DNA of 64,000 nucleotides from Candidatus Polarisedimenticolia bacterium (GTDB lineage Bacteria > Acidobacteriota > Polarisedimenticolia > Gp22-AA2): the NCBI GenBank assembly GCA_036001465.1, contig DASYUH010000006.1, positions 1-64,000 on the forward strand, read 5' to 3'. The notes under the pieces are model-generated. The model ran no database searches. It worked only from the letters and a program-made list of their open reading frames with translations, and was not told where the DNA came from. Both the position numbers and the translations under genes were made by a program. This document shows positions 37,558 to 46,147 of the stretch, one piece after another; position 1 is the stretch's first letter, and each line of letters opens with the position of its first letter.

Positions 37558-40500
37558 CTAGCGCCCGCGGTCGTGGGGGACGAAGACGGCCGCTGCCGCC
37601 GTGGCGAGGTTGCCGGAATGGTCGAGGGCCCCGTACGTGACGAGGTAGGTGCGTCCCGGGCCGGTGCCCGATCGATCGGCGCGCAGCCCGACCTGCCGAT
37701 CGTCGATTCCGATCGCGGCCCCGGTGAACTGCAACCCGGGCCGGCCCCCGGAAGGCTCGCTGCTCGCGACCTCCAGAAGCGCAATCTGCGGAGCGGGGTC
37801 GCACAGGTCCGAGGCGGCGACGGAGAACGACACGTCGACGAGCCGCCCGTCCGGGGGCCAGAGCAATCCGGAGGCGGCGAGGGCGGCGATCTGGGGCGGC
37901 CGTGTGTCGCGCACGACGATCTGCACGGCATCCGGCTCGGAGACGACCTCCCCGTCGTCCACCACCAGGGTCACGGTCGATGCGCCGAGCGGCAGGGGCA
38001 CGGTCGGCTGGGCCCCCTCGATCTGCCCGAACGGTCCCGACCAGTGATAACGCAGCGTGTCCCCTTCCGGATCGGACGAGGCACGGCCGTCGAGGATGAC
38101 GTCGGCGCCGGACGGGCGGGCGCACTCGACGACCTGGCCGGGGCCGGCGTCGGCGACGGGGGGAGAGTTGGAATTCCCGAACTGGATGATCGCCTCGGGC
38201 CCTGCGGTGGTCGAAGCCGCCAAAGCGAGACCGCCGTGTCCGTCCGTCCCGAGACGCGGAGGGCTTCGCCGTCCGGGCTGGAACGAGACGTAGACGCCGC
38301 CATCAGGGGACGCCAGGTCGGTGGCCGCCAGCACGATCGGATCCGGGCCGGCATCCGGGTGACGGAGGAGGACCGCCTCTTTTCCGTCGAACAGGCTGAC
38401 TCCGTATGCCAGGCCGCCGTCCCCTGTGAACACCAGCTGCGGCGACACCAGCAGCACGAAGCCGAGATCGAGGATGGGATCGAAGCGCGCCGCGAACCTG
38501 CCGGCCGGCCCCAGATCGCGCAGGAAGTCGGCGAAATCGAACTCCTCGCTGAAGATCGACTGGAAGGCGAGCCGGCCGGAGGCCTCCCGGTCGAAGGCCT
38601 GCAGCTCGAAGGGGGACAGGCGCCCTCCCTCGACCTCGTCGCCGAGACCGAGCACGCGCTCGGGCGGTCCGCCGGCCCCCGGCGCGAGGCGCGCCGAGAA
38701 GAGCGCGGAATCGCCGCCCTGGGTCTGGGCTCCGAAGAGCACGGTTCCGTCGTCCCCCAGGACGGGCGCAATCGGCTGTCCGGTGAACAGCGACCCGGTG
38801 AACGTCGACGTGAAGGCGTCGCCCCCGGGTGCCGTGTCCCCCGGCCCCGCGACGCGGGAGAGGCTCACTCCGTCGTAAGCCATGAGAACCGAGGTGCCGT
38901 CCGGCTCCCGGATCGTGACGGCGATCTGCCCGGGGCCGTTGACCCGGGACGGCACCGCCTCGACCCGGTCCCCCGCGCTGCCTCCGGGGGCGATCGTCGG
39001 CTGCGTGTCGATCACCTTCCGGATCGGGTCGCCGTCGAGACCGCCGTAGAACAGCGAGTAGGTCGGCGACGCCGGTCCACCCACGATCGAACCGAGGAAT
39101 GCGAAGGTCCCCGAGGCGTTGATCGTATGGAAGGCGAAGCGCTCGCCGTCGAAACGGCCGCCGCCCGGGGCGTCGTCCCCGTCCAGGGCGACGGGGACGA
39201 TGCGCCCGTCACGGTCGCGCGCGAACAGGCCGCGCGATCCTCCCGTTAGGCGCGCGTCGAAGATCATCAGGCCGCCGGGCGCCAGCGCCGGGCCTCCTCC
39301 CATGAACGGGACGCGGGTGTCGATGAAGGAGGCGAAGCGCGCCCCCTCGATCGGATCGCCGGACCGCACTTCGAGGCCGATCTCCTGCCCCGTGGCGCGG
39401 AACAGGCCGCCGGCCGACGTCCCCTCGGCGGCGAAGTGGAGCGTCCCGGCCGCATCCAGGGCCGCGGCCTCGAGCGGCTGCCGCACCTCGATCCGATCCA
39501 GGACCCCCGCGTCCCCGGCCGCCATGCCGGTTTCCGCGAGCCGCGTGAGCGAGGTGCCCGCCAGGTAGAACCCCCGGCGGCCATTCGAGCGCAGGGCGCC
39601 GAAGAACACCCGGCCGAGCGCGTCGAAGCCAGGCTGGACGTCGGTGATTTCCGAAAACGTTCCTCCGCCCGGGGCCGGCGTTCCCGGCCCCGCGACGTTG
39701 AATCCGAAGCCGTTCTCGAATTGACGGAGCCGCATCTGCCCGCGGTCGACGAAGAAGAAGGCGATCTGCCCGCCGTCACCGACGGCGGGCGAGGCGAAGG
39801 CGACGAACGGCGATTGCGAGGTGAGGGGAACCGGAAGGAGGAACAGGACGGCCGGCTGCCCGCCCGGCGGGATGGCGAGCACCGCCGTGCCGCCCGATTC
39901 GAGGCCCGCGGAAACCGCGATCCGGCCCGTCGCATTGACCGCCGGTGCGGCCAGCAGCGACCAGAACACCTCCTCTCCTATCGGGTCCCCCGTCTTCAGA
40001 ACGATCTCCGGCGCCGACGAGCGACCGTATCGGACCACCGCCATCGATCCGTCGAAGAGCTGCAGCCCCGCCACCACGGCCCCCTCGCCGTCCACCGCGG
40101 GCTCATAGAGGGACGCGATGGTCAGCTCCCCCTCTCCCAGGTCGAGGGTGGCTCCGGTGACGACCACTTCCTCGGGGGCCGAGCGGTCCGGACCGATCCG
40201 GTAGATTCCCTGGCGGGAGTCGGGCAGGCCCGCCAGGAAGGCCAGGGTCCCGTCGCCGCCGGCGGCCACTCGCGACAAACCGGCCAGCCGCGCCCCTCCG
40301 GCCACCTCCTGTCCGCTGAAGGCGAGGGTCCGGACGCCCTGTGGTCCCTTGAGGAAGAGGGCGGTACGCCCCCGATCGATGAACGCCAGGCCATCGGGCG
40401 CCACGGCGATGCTGTCGTACGCGCTCCCGAACCGGGCGGACGCGGGGGCGGGATCTCCGGAGCGCACCAGGACCCGTCCGGTCGGGATGCCGGGGGCGGA

Positions 40501-40593
40501 CGGCTGCTGGCCGCCCGCGGGGAGGGTCAGTCCAAGGGACAGGACGAGGGCGAACAGGGACCACCGGAACGGCTCGCGGCGCGGCGTATACAT
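37558..40593 (-). CDS. secreted NxxGxxAF-repeat protein with PKD-like and shared C-terminal module
   Basis: A 1011-residue exported protein. A signal peptide (WSLFALVLSLGLTLPAGGQQ) is followed by ~780 residues of repeats in which INASGTFAFLGS, VNATGRIAVSAG and similar segments match the NxxGxxAF choice-of-anchor repeat, probably propeller-like. A PKD-like domain (~808-893, ADAGPGQVVECARPSGADV) and a C-terminal module (~894-1011, LWPPDGRLVDVSFSV ... SEPSG) follow. The last two domains are homologous to the end of the 1883-residue protein at 10988-16639. No catalytic residues are evident. Probable surface or extracellular function. Confidence 0.85.
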   Translation of the reverse strand: MYTPRREPFRWSLFALVLSLGLTLPAGGQQPSAPGIPTGRVLVRSGDPAPASARFGSAYDSIAVAPDGLAFIDRGRTALFLKGPQGVRTLAFSGQEVAGGARLAGLSRVAAGGDGTLAFLAGLPDSRQGIYRIGPDRSAPEEVVVTGATLDLGEGELTIASLYEPAVDGEGAVVAGLQLFDGSMAVVRYGRSSAPEIVLKTGDPIGEEVFWSLLAAPAVNATGRIAVSAGLESGGTAVLAIPPGGQPAVLFLLPVPLTSQSPFVAFASPAVGDGGQIAFFFVDRGQMRLRQFENGFGFNVAGPGTPAPGGGTFSEITDVQPGFDALGRVFFGALRSNGRRGFYLAGTSLTRLAETGMAAGDAGVLDRIEVRQPLEAAALDAAGTLHFAAEGTSAGGLFRATGQEIGLEVRSGDPIEGARFASFIDTRVPFMGGGPALAPGGLMIFDARLTGGSRGLFARDRDGRIVPVALDGDDAPGGGRFDGERFAFHTINASGTFAFLGSIVGGPASPTYSLFYGGLDGDPIRKVIDTQPTIAPGGSAGDRVEAVPSRVNGPGQIAVTIREPDGTSVLMAYDGVSLSRVAGPGDTAPGGDAFTSTFTGSLFTGQPIAPVLGDDGTVLFGAQTQGGDSALFSARLAPGAGGPPERVLGLGDEVEGGRLSPFELQAFDREASGRLAFQSIFSEEFDFADFLRDLGPAGRFAARFDPILDLGFVLLVSPQLVFTGDGGLAYGVSLFDGKEAVLLRHPDAGPDPIVLAATDLASPDGGVYVSFQPGRRSPPRLGTDGHGGLALAASTTAGPEAIIQFGNSNSPPVADAGPGQVVECARPSGADVILDGRASSDPEGDTLRYHWSGPFGQIEGAQPTVPLPLGASTVTLVVDDGEVVSEPDAVQIVVRDTRPPQIAALAASGLLWPPDGRLVDVSFSVAASDLCDPAPQIALLEVASSEPSGGRPGLQFTGAAIGIDDRQVGLRADRSGTGPGRTYLVTYGALDHSGNLATAAAAVFVPHDRGR

Positions 40594-40684
40594 ATGATGG
40601 AGCCCGGAAATATACCGCGAGCCGCCGCTCCGTCGAGCGAAATCAGCGTGCCACGGACCCGGGATACGGATTGGTGATCGGGGG

Positions 40685-40924
40685 TCAGGCCTCCGGGGGC
40701 TCGCAGCAGGATCGGCCGGCGCGGCACGATACGACCGTGACGTACCCCTCGTCGGGGCCGACGACGCGCATCGTCCGCAGGCACCAGAACTGGGCGGTCG
40801 TCGACAGCTCGGCGACCTCGAGCACCTCGTCGGTCGAGCCGTAGTAGTAGCGCTTGGTGCGCAGGTGCCGGCAGAGCCCCGGCAGCCCCTCGGCGGGGAG
40901 CCTGTCTTCCGGGGCCCGGCTCAT
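40685..40924 (-). CDS. small Cys-rich protein coupled to the molybdenum hydroxylase genes
   Basis: A 79-residue protein with five Cys, placed in LCRHLRTKRYYYG, QFWCLRTM and SCRAGRSCCEPP, a layout suggesting metal or Fe-S binding or disulfide bridges. It has no signal peptide. The ATG overlaps the stop of the FAD-subunit gene (ATGA), so it is expressed with the aldehyde oxidoreductase. I do not recognise a named family. A maturation or electron-transfer accessory is possible but unproven. Confidence 0.7.
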   Translation of the reverse strand: MSRAPEDRLPAEGLPGLCRHLRTKRYYYGSTDEVLEVAELSTTAQFWCLRTMRVVGPDEGYVTVVSCRAGRSCCEPPEA

Positions 40925-41934
40925 GCCGGCCCGGGCTCGCGGCCGCGGCCCGACAGCTCGAGGATCGCCCTCTGAACGAGGGCCTTCGCCAGCGGCACCT
41001 TGTAGCCGTTGTGCGGCATGGGAGAGGCGCCGGCGAGCGCCGCCTCGGCCGCCTGCGCGGCCGTGGGGAGGTCGATCGGCTTCCCCGTCACGGCCTTCTC
41101 GGCCTCCGCGGATCGCCACGGCACCGGCGCCACGCCCCCCAGGACGATGCGGGCCGCGGTGCAGGTCGCGCCGTCCATCTTGAGGGTGGCCGCGACGCTC
41201 ACCAGGGCGAAATCGAACGACTCCTTCTCCCTGAACTTGAGAAAGAGGCCGCGCGCGCCGGAGGCGGCGGCCAGTGGAGGGGGCACCACCACCTCCGTCA
41301 CGATCTCCCCCGGGGCGAGGATCGTCTCGTGATCCAGACGCACGCTCGGCAGGACGTAGAACTTCTCGAGCGGCACCTCGGTCCTGCCGGCGACGCCGAC
41401 CACGATGATGCGCGCGTCGCAGGCGATGAGCGCCGGCGCCAAGTCGGAGGGGTGCACGATGAACGACGGCCCTCCCCCGAGGATCGCGTGGTAGCGGCTG
41501 TCCCCCTGGATCGTGAAGCACACGTCCCCCCCCTTCTTCAGGCATGTGTGGAGGGCGGATCGGTAGTACCAGCAGCGCGGCCTCTGGCACAGGTTGCCGC
41601 CGACCGTGCCGACGTTTCGGATCTCGACCGAGCCGACGCTCAGGGCGGCCTGGGCCACGCCCGGGAATTCGCGCCGCACGCGCTCGTTCTCGCCGACCTC
41701 CGTCAGGGTGGCCAGCGCCCCGAGGCGCAGCGTGCCGTCGGAATCGAAGCGGACGTAATCCAGCTCGCGGATCGCCTTGAGGTTGACGAGCGTCTCGGGC
41801 TCGACGAGATGGTCCTTCAGCTCGCCGAGCAGGTCGACGCCGCCGGCGATCGGCATGGCGCGCGCCTTCCGGTCGGCCAGGATTCCGGACGCCGCGGCGA
41901 GCGAGGCGGGATCGACGTAGGCGAACGGACGCAT
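40921..41934 (-). CDS. molybdenum hydroxylase FAD subunit with Fe-S insertion (PaoB/CoxM-like)
   Basis: A 337-residue FAD-binding middle subunit of the xanthine dehydrogenase family. MPIAGGVDLLGELKDHLVEP and VGTVGGNLCQRP are FAD motifs. An insertion with CQRPRCWYYR ... TCLKKGGDVC matches the Cys-rich loop that holds an extra 4Fe-4S cluster in E. coli PaoB and 4-hydroxybenzoyl-CoA reductase. The C-terminal CO-dehydrogenase flavoprotein domain follows. It lies 21 nt after the Mo subunit gene and overlaps the Cys-rich gene. Confidence 0.93.
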   Translation of the reverse strand: MRPFAYVDPASLAAASGILADRKARAMPIAGGVDLLGELKDHLVEPETLVNLKAIRELDYVRFDSDGTLRLGALATLTEVGENERVRREFPGVAQAALSVGSVEIRNVGTVGGNLCQRPRCWYYRSALHTCLKKGGDVCFTIQGDSRYHAILGGGPSFIVHPSDLAPALIACDARIIVVGVAGRTEVPLEKFYVLPSVRLDHETILAPGEIVTEVVVPPPLAAASGARGLFLKFREKESFDFALVSVAATLKMDGATCTAARIVLGGVAPVPWRSAEAEKAVTGKPIDLPTAAQAAEAALAGASPMPHNGYKVPLAKALVQRAILELSGRGREPGPA

Positions 41935-41955
41935 GGGCTTCCTTTCCGTCCTCTC

Positions 41956-44265
41956 TCAGGCCTTCGGGGCTCTTCCCAGGAGCGTCAGGACGCGGGCCGG
42001 GGTGATCGGCAGGTCGCGCACCCGGACCCCCAGGGCGTTGCTGACCGCGTTGGCGATCGCCCCCGCGGTCGGAACGATCGGCGGCTCTCCCAGCCCCTTG
42101 ACGCCCACGTTGTTGGCGATGTCGTAAGCGTCCACCATGATCGGCACGATCTCCGGCATCTCCCGGGTGCCGGCGATCTTGTAGTCGCCGAGGTTGGCGT
42201 TCATGACGTGGCCGGTGTTCGGGTCCATGACGCGCGCCTCGAGCAGGGCGCCCGACAGCCCCATGATCACCCCGCCGTTGACCTGGCTCTCGGCGGTCAG
42301 GCGGTTGATCGTCCGCCCGGCGTCGTGCGCCGCGACGATCTTCAGGACGCGCACCTGCCCGGTCTGGGTGTCCACCTCGACCTCGGCGAACTGGGCCCCC
42401 CAGGATTCTCCCCCCATGCCCGGGTAGTTCTCCACGCGCGACGCCTGAGCCGACACCAGCGCCGATTTCAGCCGCGCCGCCGCCTGCGCGAATCCAACCG
42501 ATTTTCCCCCGTCCCGGGTCGCTATCCGGCCGTCCTTCAGCTCCAGATCGCCCGGCTTCGCGCCCAGGCCGGGCGCGGCCGCCTGCAGGAGCTTCTCCCT
42601 GGCCCCCTCGGCCGCCGAGCGCACCGCCGGAAGGATCGAGGTCAGGGTCACGCTGCCGCCCGAGGCCGGAGAGTACATGCCGGTGGCGGTGTCCCCGAGG
42701 ACGACCTTCACCTCCGCGGGCTTCAGGCCGAGGACCTCGGCGGTGACGATCGCCATGGCCGTGCGCGTTCCGGTGCCGATGTCCTGCGTGCCGCAGACGC
42801 ATTCCACCCTGCCGTCCGATCCGATCCGGACGGTCACGTCGGCGGGCGGCCCGCCGTACATCCCCCAGACGGCAGTCCCCATTCCGAAGCCGCGGCGCAC
42901 GCCGCTCTTCTCCGGGACGGCGGGCGTCGGCGCGCGGCGCGACCAGCCGATCTCCCTGGCCGCCACCTCGTACTCCTGCAGCAGGGCCTTCCCCTGCTGC
43001 TCCCGGTGGTTCTTCCGGCGGAGCTCGAGCGGGTCGACGCCGATCCGGTCCGCCACCTCGTCGAGGGCCGACTCGAGGGCGAAGGAGCCCTGCGGGAACC
43101 CGGGGGCCCGGAACGGCATGGCGAAGCCGGCGTTCGTCATGACGTCCTGCTCTTCGGTCTTCACGTTCGGGCAGGCGTACGCCATGCGCACCGGGCCCGA
43201 CACTCCGGCGCCGCCGGCGATCCCCCCGGTGCCGTACGACCTCAGATGGATGGCGGTCAGGGTCCCGTCCCGCCTGGCGCCGACCTTGATCCATTGCACC
43301 GAGTCGGGACGGTTGCCGGTCGCCAGGTTCTCCTCCTGACGATCGAGCATGAGCTTCACCGGCGCCATCGCCTTCTTCGCCAGGAGCGCCGCCACCACGC
43401 CGACGACCCCGGCGCCGAACTTGGCGCCGAAACCGCCCCCCAGGTACTCGCTGATGACGCGCACGTCGGCGGGCGGGATTTTGAAGAACTTCGCCAGGTC
43501 GTCCCGGAACCCGAACACGCCCTGGGTCGAGGCCCAGACGGTGAGCCTGCCCCCCTCCCAGCGGGCCACGGCCCCGTGCGTCTCCAGCGCGTTGTGCAGC
43601 GCGACCGGCGTCGTGTACGTCCCCTCGACCACGACATCGGCCTCCCGGAAGCCTGCCTCGACGTTCCCCTTCTCCCGGACGGCGGCCGGCGGCAGGTTCC
43701 CCGTGGGATAGACCTTCGGCGCCCCGGGCTTCCGCGCCTCCTCGAGATGGACGACGAACGGCCGGGGCTCGTAGCGGACCTCGATGAGGCGTGTGGCATC
43801 TTCGGCGATCTCGGGCGTGGTCGCCGCCACGGCGGCGACCTCCTCGCCGGCGAAGAGGACCTGCCGCGTCTTCGGCGCGCCGCCCTTCGCGGCGCCGGAG
43901 TCGACCGGTTTCCCCGACTCGTCGGTCTCGCCCAGGGCCGCGAAGAAGTCGGGCGCCTCGAACGTCACCACCGCCTTGACGCCCGGCGCCTTCGCGGCCT
44001 TGGACACGTCGATCGACACAATGCGCGCGTGCGGGTGGGGGCTTCTGAGAATCCTGCCGTGCAGAAGGCCGGGGAGGCTGATGTCGTAGGTGTAGCGCGC
44101 CCGCCCCGTGACCTTGGCCTCGCCGTCGAGGCGCGGCACCGGCCGGCCCACCACCCCCAGGCTCGTTCCCGCGTCCCAGATCGGCGGCTCCGTCTCGGGG
44201 AGCTGGACCTCGACCTCCTGCGGCCTGCCGGGCGGCCCGATGCGGATCGTCCGTTTGACCGCCAT
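41956..44265 (-). CDS. molybdenum hydroxylase Mo-binding subunit (PaoC/YagR-like)
   Basis: A 769-residue large catalytic subunit of the xanthine dehydrogenase/aldehyde oxidase family. The a/b hammerhead domain (ARYTYDISLPGLLHGRILRSP) is followed by molybdopterin-binding segments, including GGGFGAKFGAG, AYACPNVKTE, FRAPGFPQGSFALESALDE, GTQDIGTGTRT and the C-terminal VKGLGEPPIVPTAGAIANA, whose Glu is the catalytic base. Subunit layout suggests a Tat-exported periplasmic aldehyde oxidoreductase like PaoABC. The substrate cannot be read from the sequence. Confidence 0.94.
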   Translation of the reverse strand: MAVKRTIRIGPPGRPQEVEVQLPETEPPIWDAGTSLGVVGRPVPRLDGEAKVTGRARYTYDISLPGLLHGRILRSPHPHARIVSIDVSKAAKAPGVKAVVTFEAPDFFAALGETDESGKPVDSGAAKGGAPKTRQVLFAGEEVAAVAATTPEIAEDATRLIEVRYEPRPFVVHLEEARKPGAPKVYPTGNLPPAAVREKGNVEAGFREADVVVEGTYTTPVALHNALETHGAVARWEGGRLTVWASTQGVFGFRDDLAKFFKIPPADVRVISEYLGGGFGAKFGAGVVGVVAALLAKKAMAPVKLMLDRQEENLATGNRPDSVQWIKVGARRDGTLTAIHLRSYGTGGIAGGAGVSGPVRMAYACPNVKTEEQDVMTNAGFAMPFRAPGFPQGSFALESALDEVADRIGVDPLELRRKNHREQQGKALLQEYEVAAREIGWSRRAPTPAVPEKSGVRRGFGMGTAVWGMYGGPPADVTVRIGSDGRVECVCGTQDIGTGTRTAMAIVTAEVLGLKPAEVKVVLGDTATGMYSPASGGSVTLTSILPAVRSAAEGAREKLLQAAAPGLGAKPGDLELKDGRIATRDGGKSVGFAQAAARLKSALVSAQASRVENYPGMGGESWGAQFAEVEVDTQTGQVRVLKIVAAHDAGRTINRLTAESQVNGGVIMGLSGALLEARVMDPNTGHVMNANLGDYKIAGTREMPEIVPIMVDAYDIANNVGVKGLGEPPIVPTAGAIANAVSNALGVRVRDLPITPARVLTLLGRAPKA

Positions 44266-44276
44266 CGCCTCCCCCC

Positions 44277-44942
44277 TCAGCTCTTCGAGGCGGGGACGTG
44301 CCCCGCGGCCGCAAGCACCGCCTCGAAGATGCGCGGGTAGGTGCCACAGCGACAGAGGTGCCCTCCGAGCGCCTCACGCACCTGATCCAGGCTCGGCCGC
44401 GGGTTCCGGTCGAGGAGCGCCTTGGATGCGACCACGAAGCCGGGCGTGCAGAAGCCGCACTGCAGCGCATCCTTGTCGATGAACGCCTGCTGCACCGGGT
44501 GCAGTCCGCCCCGGGGCGCGATCCCCTCGATGGTCGTGATGGCGCGGCCGCGGGCGTCGACCGCCAGCATCATGCAGGCGAACGCGGGCCGGCCGTCGAG
44601 CAGGACGGTGCAGCCGCCGCATTCGCCGCGGTCGCAGATTTTCTTCGTCCCGGTCAGGTCGATCCGGTCCCGGAGGACGTCGAGGAGCGTCACGCGCGGC
44701 TCGACGCGCACGGTTTTCGACTGGCCATTGACATTCAGCGTGAGCGGGAAGGCCCCCGGCCCGAGGGTCGTTCCGGGGCTCGGTGCCGGGGGCGCCACGG
44801 CGGGCGCCGCTCCGGCCGCGAGGAGTGAGGCGCCGAGGGCCCCGGAGCCGAGGCCGATCCCCTTCAGGAAGGCGCGCCGCGTGAACGAGCCCGCGGTTTT
44901 TTTTCTCTTTTTCAGGTTCGACTTCCCGGACGGTCGGGCCAT
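44277..44942 (-). CDS. molybdenum hydroxylase 2Fe-2S subunit with Tat signal (PaoA-like)
   Basis: A 221-residue small subunit. The N-terminus has a twin-arginine signal (SFTRRAFLKGIGLGSGALGAS), so the whole complex is probably exported folded. The plant-type 2Fe-2S cluster motif is CDRGECGGCTVLLDGRPAFAC and the second cluster motif CGFCTPGFVV ... CRCGTYPRI. It lies 11 nt upstream of the Mo subunit. The order Fe-S, Mo, FAD differs from E. coli paoABC (Fe-S, FAD, Mo). Confidence 0.95.
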   Translation of the reverse strand: MARPSGKSNLKKRKKTAGSFTRRAFLKGIGLGSGALGASLLAAGAAPAVAPPAPSPGTTLGPGAFPLTLNVNGQSKTVRVEPRVTLLDVLRDRIDLTGTKKICDRGECGGCTVLLDGRPAFACMMLAVDARGRAITTIEGIAPRGGLHPVQQAFIDKDALQCGFCTPGFVVASKALLDRNPRPSLDQVREALGGHLCRCGTYPRIFEAVLAAAGHVPASKS

Positions 44943-44970
44943 CGGTCGTCGTACCTTCCTGGAGCCTGTC

Positions 44971-45606
44971 TCAGTTCAGCTGCCGCCGGGGATCGATCGC
45001 CCCGAGGTCCACGGGTGAGTTCAGGTTCAGCAGGACGCCCGCGTCGTCCCAGGGGAGCTGCAGGACGCGGCCCGGATGTCTCCGCACGACCGCCTTGAGA
45101 CCGGAGGTCTCTTCGCAGATTCCCAGCAGCTCGCCGAAGAGGTTCGCGGAGAACAGGACCGGGTGCCCGGGCCTCCCGTGGAAGGCCGGCACGATGATCG
45201 TGCGCCTGCCGGCCGCCTCGCACCGATCCCACTCCGCCTCGGCCGCCCGGTGGAGCGCGTTGAGCAGGCGCGCGTCGAGCGGCTGGTCGACCGACGCGAT
45301 CAGGATCCCGTCCGGAGGGGCCGGAAGCGCCGCCAGTCCGGCTTCGATCGACGCGCACTTGCCGTCGCGGTAGCGGGGGTTGTACACCGAGCGCGCCTTC
45401 CATCCCGGACGCATCGGCGAGTTCACCAGCCTCTCGAGGCGCGCCGCGTCCTTCCCCAGGACGACGACGCACTCTCTCAGGCGGCTCTTCTGAATCTGCT
45501 GCAGCTGGTGCGACAGGAGTGGCTGGCCATGCCAATCGAGGAGCGCCTTGGGGGCGCCCATGCGCTCGGATTCGCCGGCCGCGAGGAGCAGTGCGACGAC
45601 ATCCAT
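44971..45606 (-). CDS. molybdenum cofactor cytidylyltransferase (MocA-like)
   Basis: A 211-residue nucleotidyltransferase of the MobA/MocA family. The N-terminal motif LLLAAGESERMGAPKALLDW binds NTP and SVDQPLDARLL carries the metal-binding region. FHGRPGHPVLF is typical of MocA rather than MobA. It would convert Mo-molybdopterin to the cytosine dinucleotide form used by PaoABC-like enzymes, and it lies 28 nt upstream of the Fe-S subunit gene. Confidence 0.9.
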   Translation of the reverse strand: MDVVALLLAAGESERMGAPKALLDWHGQPLLSHQLQQIQKSRLRECVVVLGKDAARLERLVNSPMRPGWKARSVYNPRYRDGKCASIEAGLAALPAPPDGILIASVDQPLDARLLNALHRAAEAEWDRCEAAGRRTIIVPAFHGRPGHPVLFSANLFGELLGICEETSGLKAVVRRHPGRVLQLPWDDAGVLLNLNSPVDLGAIDPRRQLN

Positions 45607-45672
45607 CGGGACGTTCCTCCAGGAACGGCCGGGGCGCCCAGGGTCTCTCGGGCGTGCCCGGCGGGACCGACG

Positions 45673-46062
45673 CTAACCGGCAGGGACGGCTGTTGCGTTC
45701 GCCTCCTTCGACTTGGGATTCACGTCCAGCTCGGGGCTGTATGGCACGTAGGTCACCTGGGGAGCCGCGTCCCAGGCCTCCTCGAAGTTGTACATGGTGA
45801 TCGCTTCCCAGGGGCAGACCTCGGCGCACAGCGCGCAGCCGATGCACTTGTCGTACTCGATGATCGCCAGGTTGTTCGGAGCGTCCGGGGACGAGACGTA
45901 GCGGATGGCGTCCACCACCTGGTCCTTGACCGTGACGGTCTCGCAGAACGCGACGCAGGCCGGCGAGTTGGCGCACCCGGAGCAGCTGTTCTGATCGACG
46001 ACGGCCAGACGTTTGGGCGGCTTCTTGAGGAACTGATTCTTGTAGTCCGTCGGCGCCGGCAT
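45673..46062 (-). CDS. ferredoxin with two 4Fe-4S clusters
   Basis: A 129-residue ferredoxin. Cluster motifs are CSGCANSPACVAFC (CxxC x5 C x3 C, one longer loop) and CIGCALCAEVCPWEAI. N- and C-terminal extensions flank the core. No signal peptide was seen. It sits between the molybdenum hydroxylase genes and citrate synthase and could carry electrons for either oxidative metabolism or 2-oxoacid enzymes; the partner is not evident. Confidence 0.9.
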   Translation of the reverse strand: MPAPTDYKNQFLKKPPKRLAVVDQNSCSGCANSPACVAFCETVTVKDQVVDAIRYVSSPDAPNNLAIIEYDKCIGCALCAEVCPWEAITMYNFEEAWDAAPQVTYVPYSPELDVNPKSKEANATAVPAG

Positions 46063-46147
46063 GGATTGGGATCCTCCAGGGAACGATCGATCCTCTCACA
46101 TCATTCCGGCGCCGGACAAGTCCCCGTCGCGGCCGGCGGTACCGGAA

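Noticed and set aside
40685-44470. A 1261-codon open frame on the minus strand through the molybdenum hydroxylase genes
   Set aside because: Only its last 79 codons look like protein. The rest is low-complexity Arg/Gly/Pro sequence in the wrong frame over three well-recognised subunit genes, as is common in GC-rich DNA.
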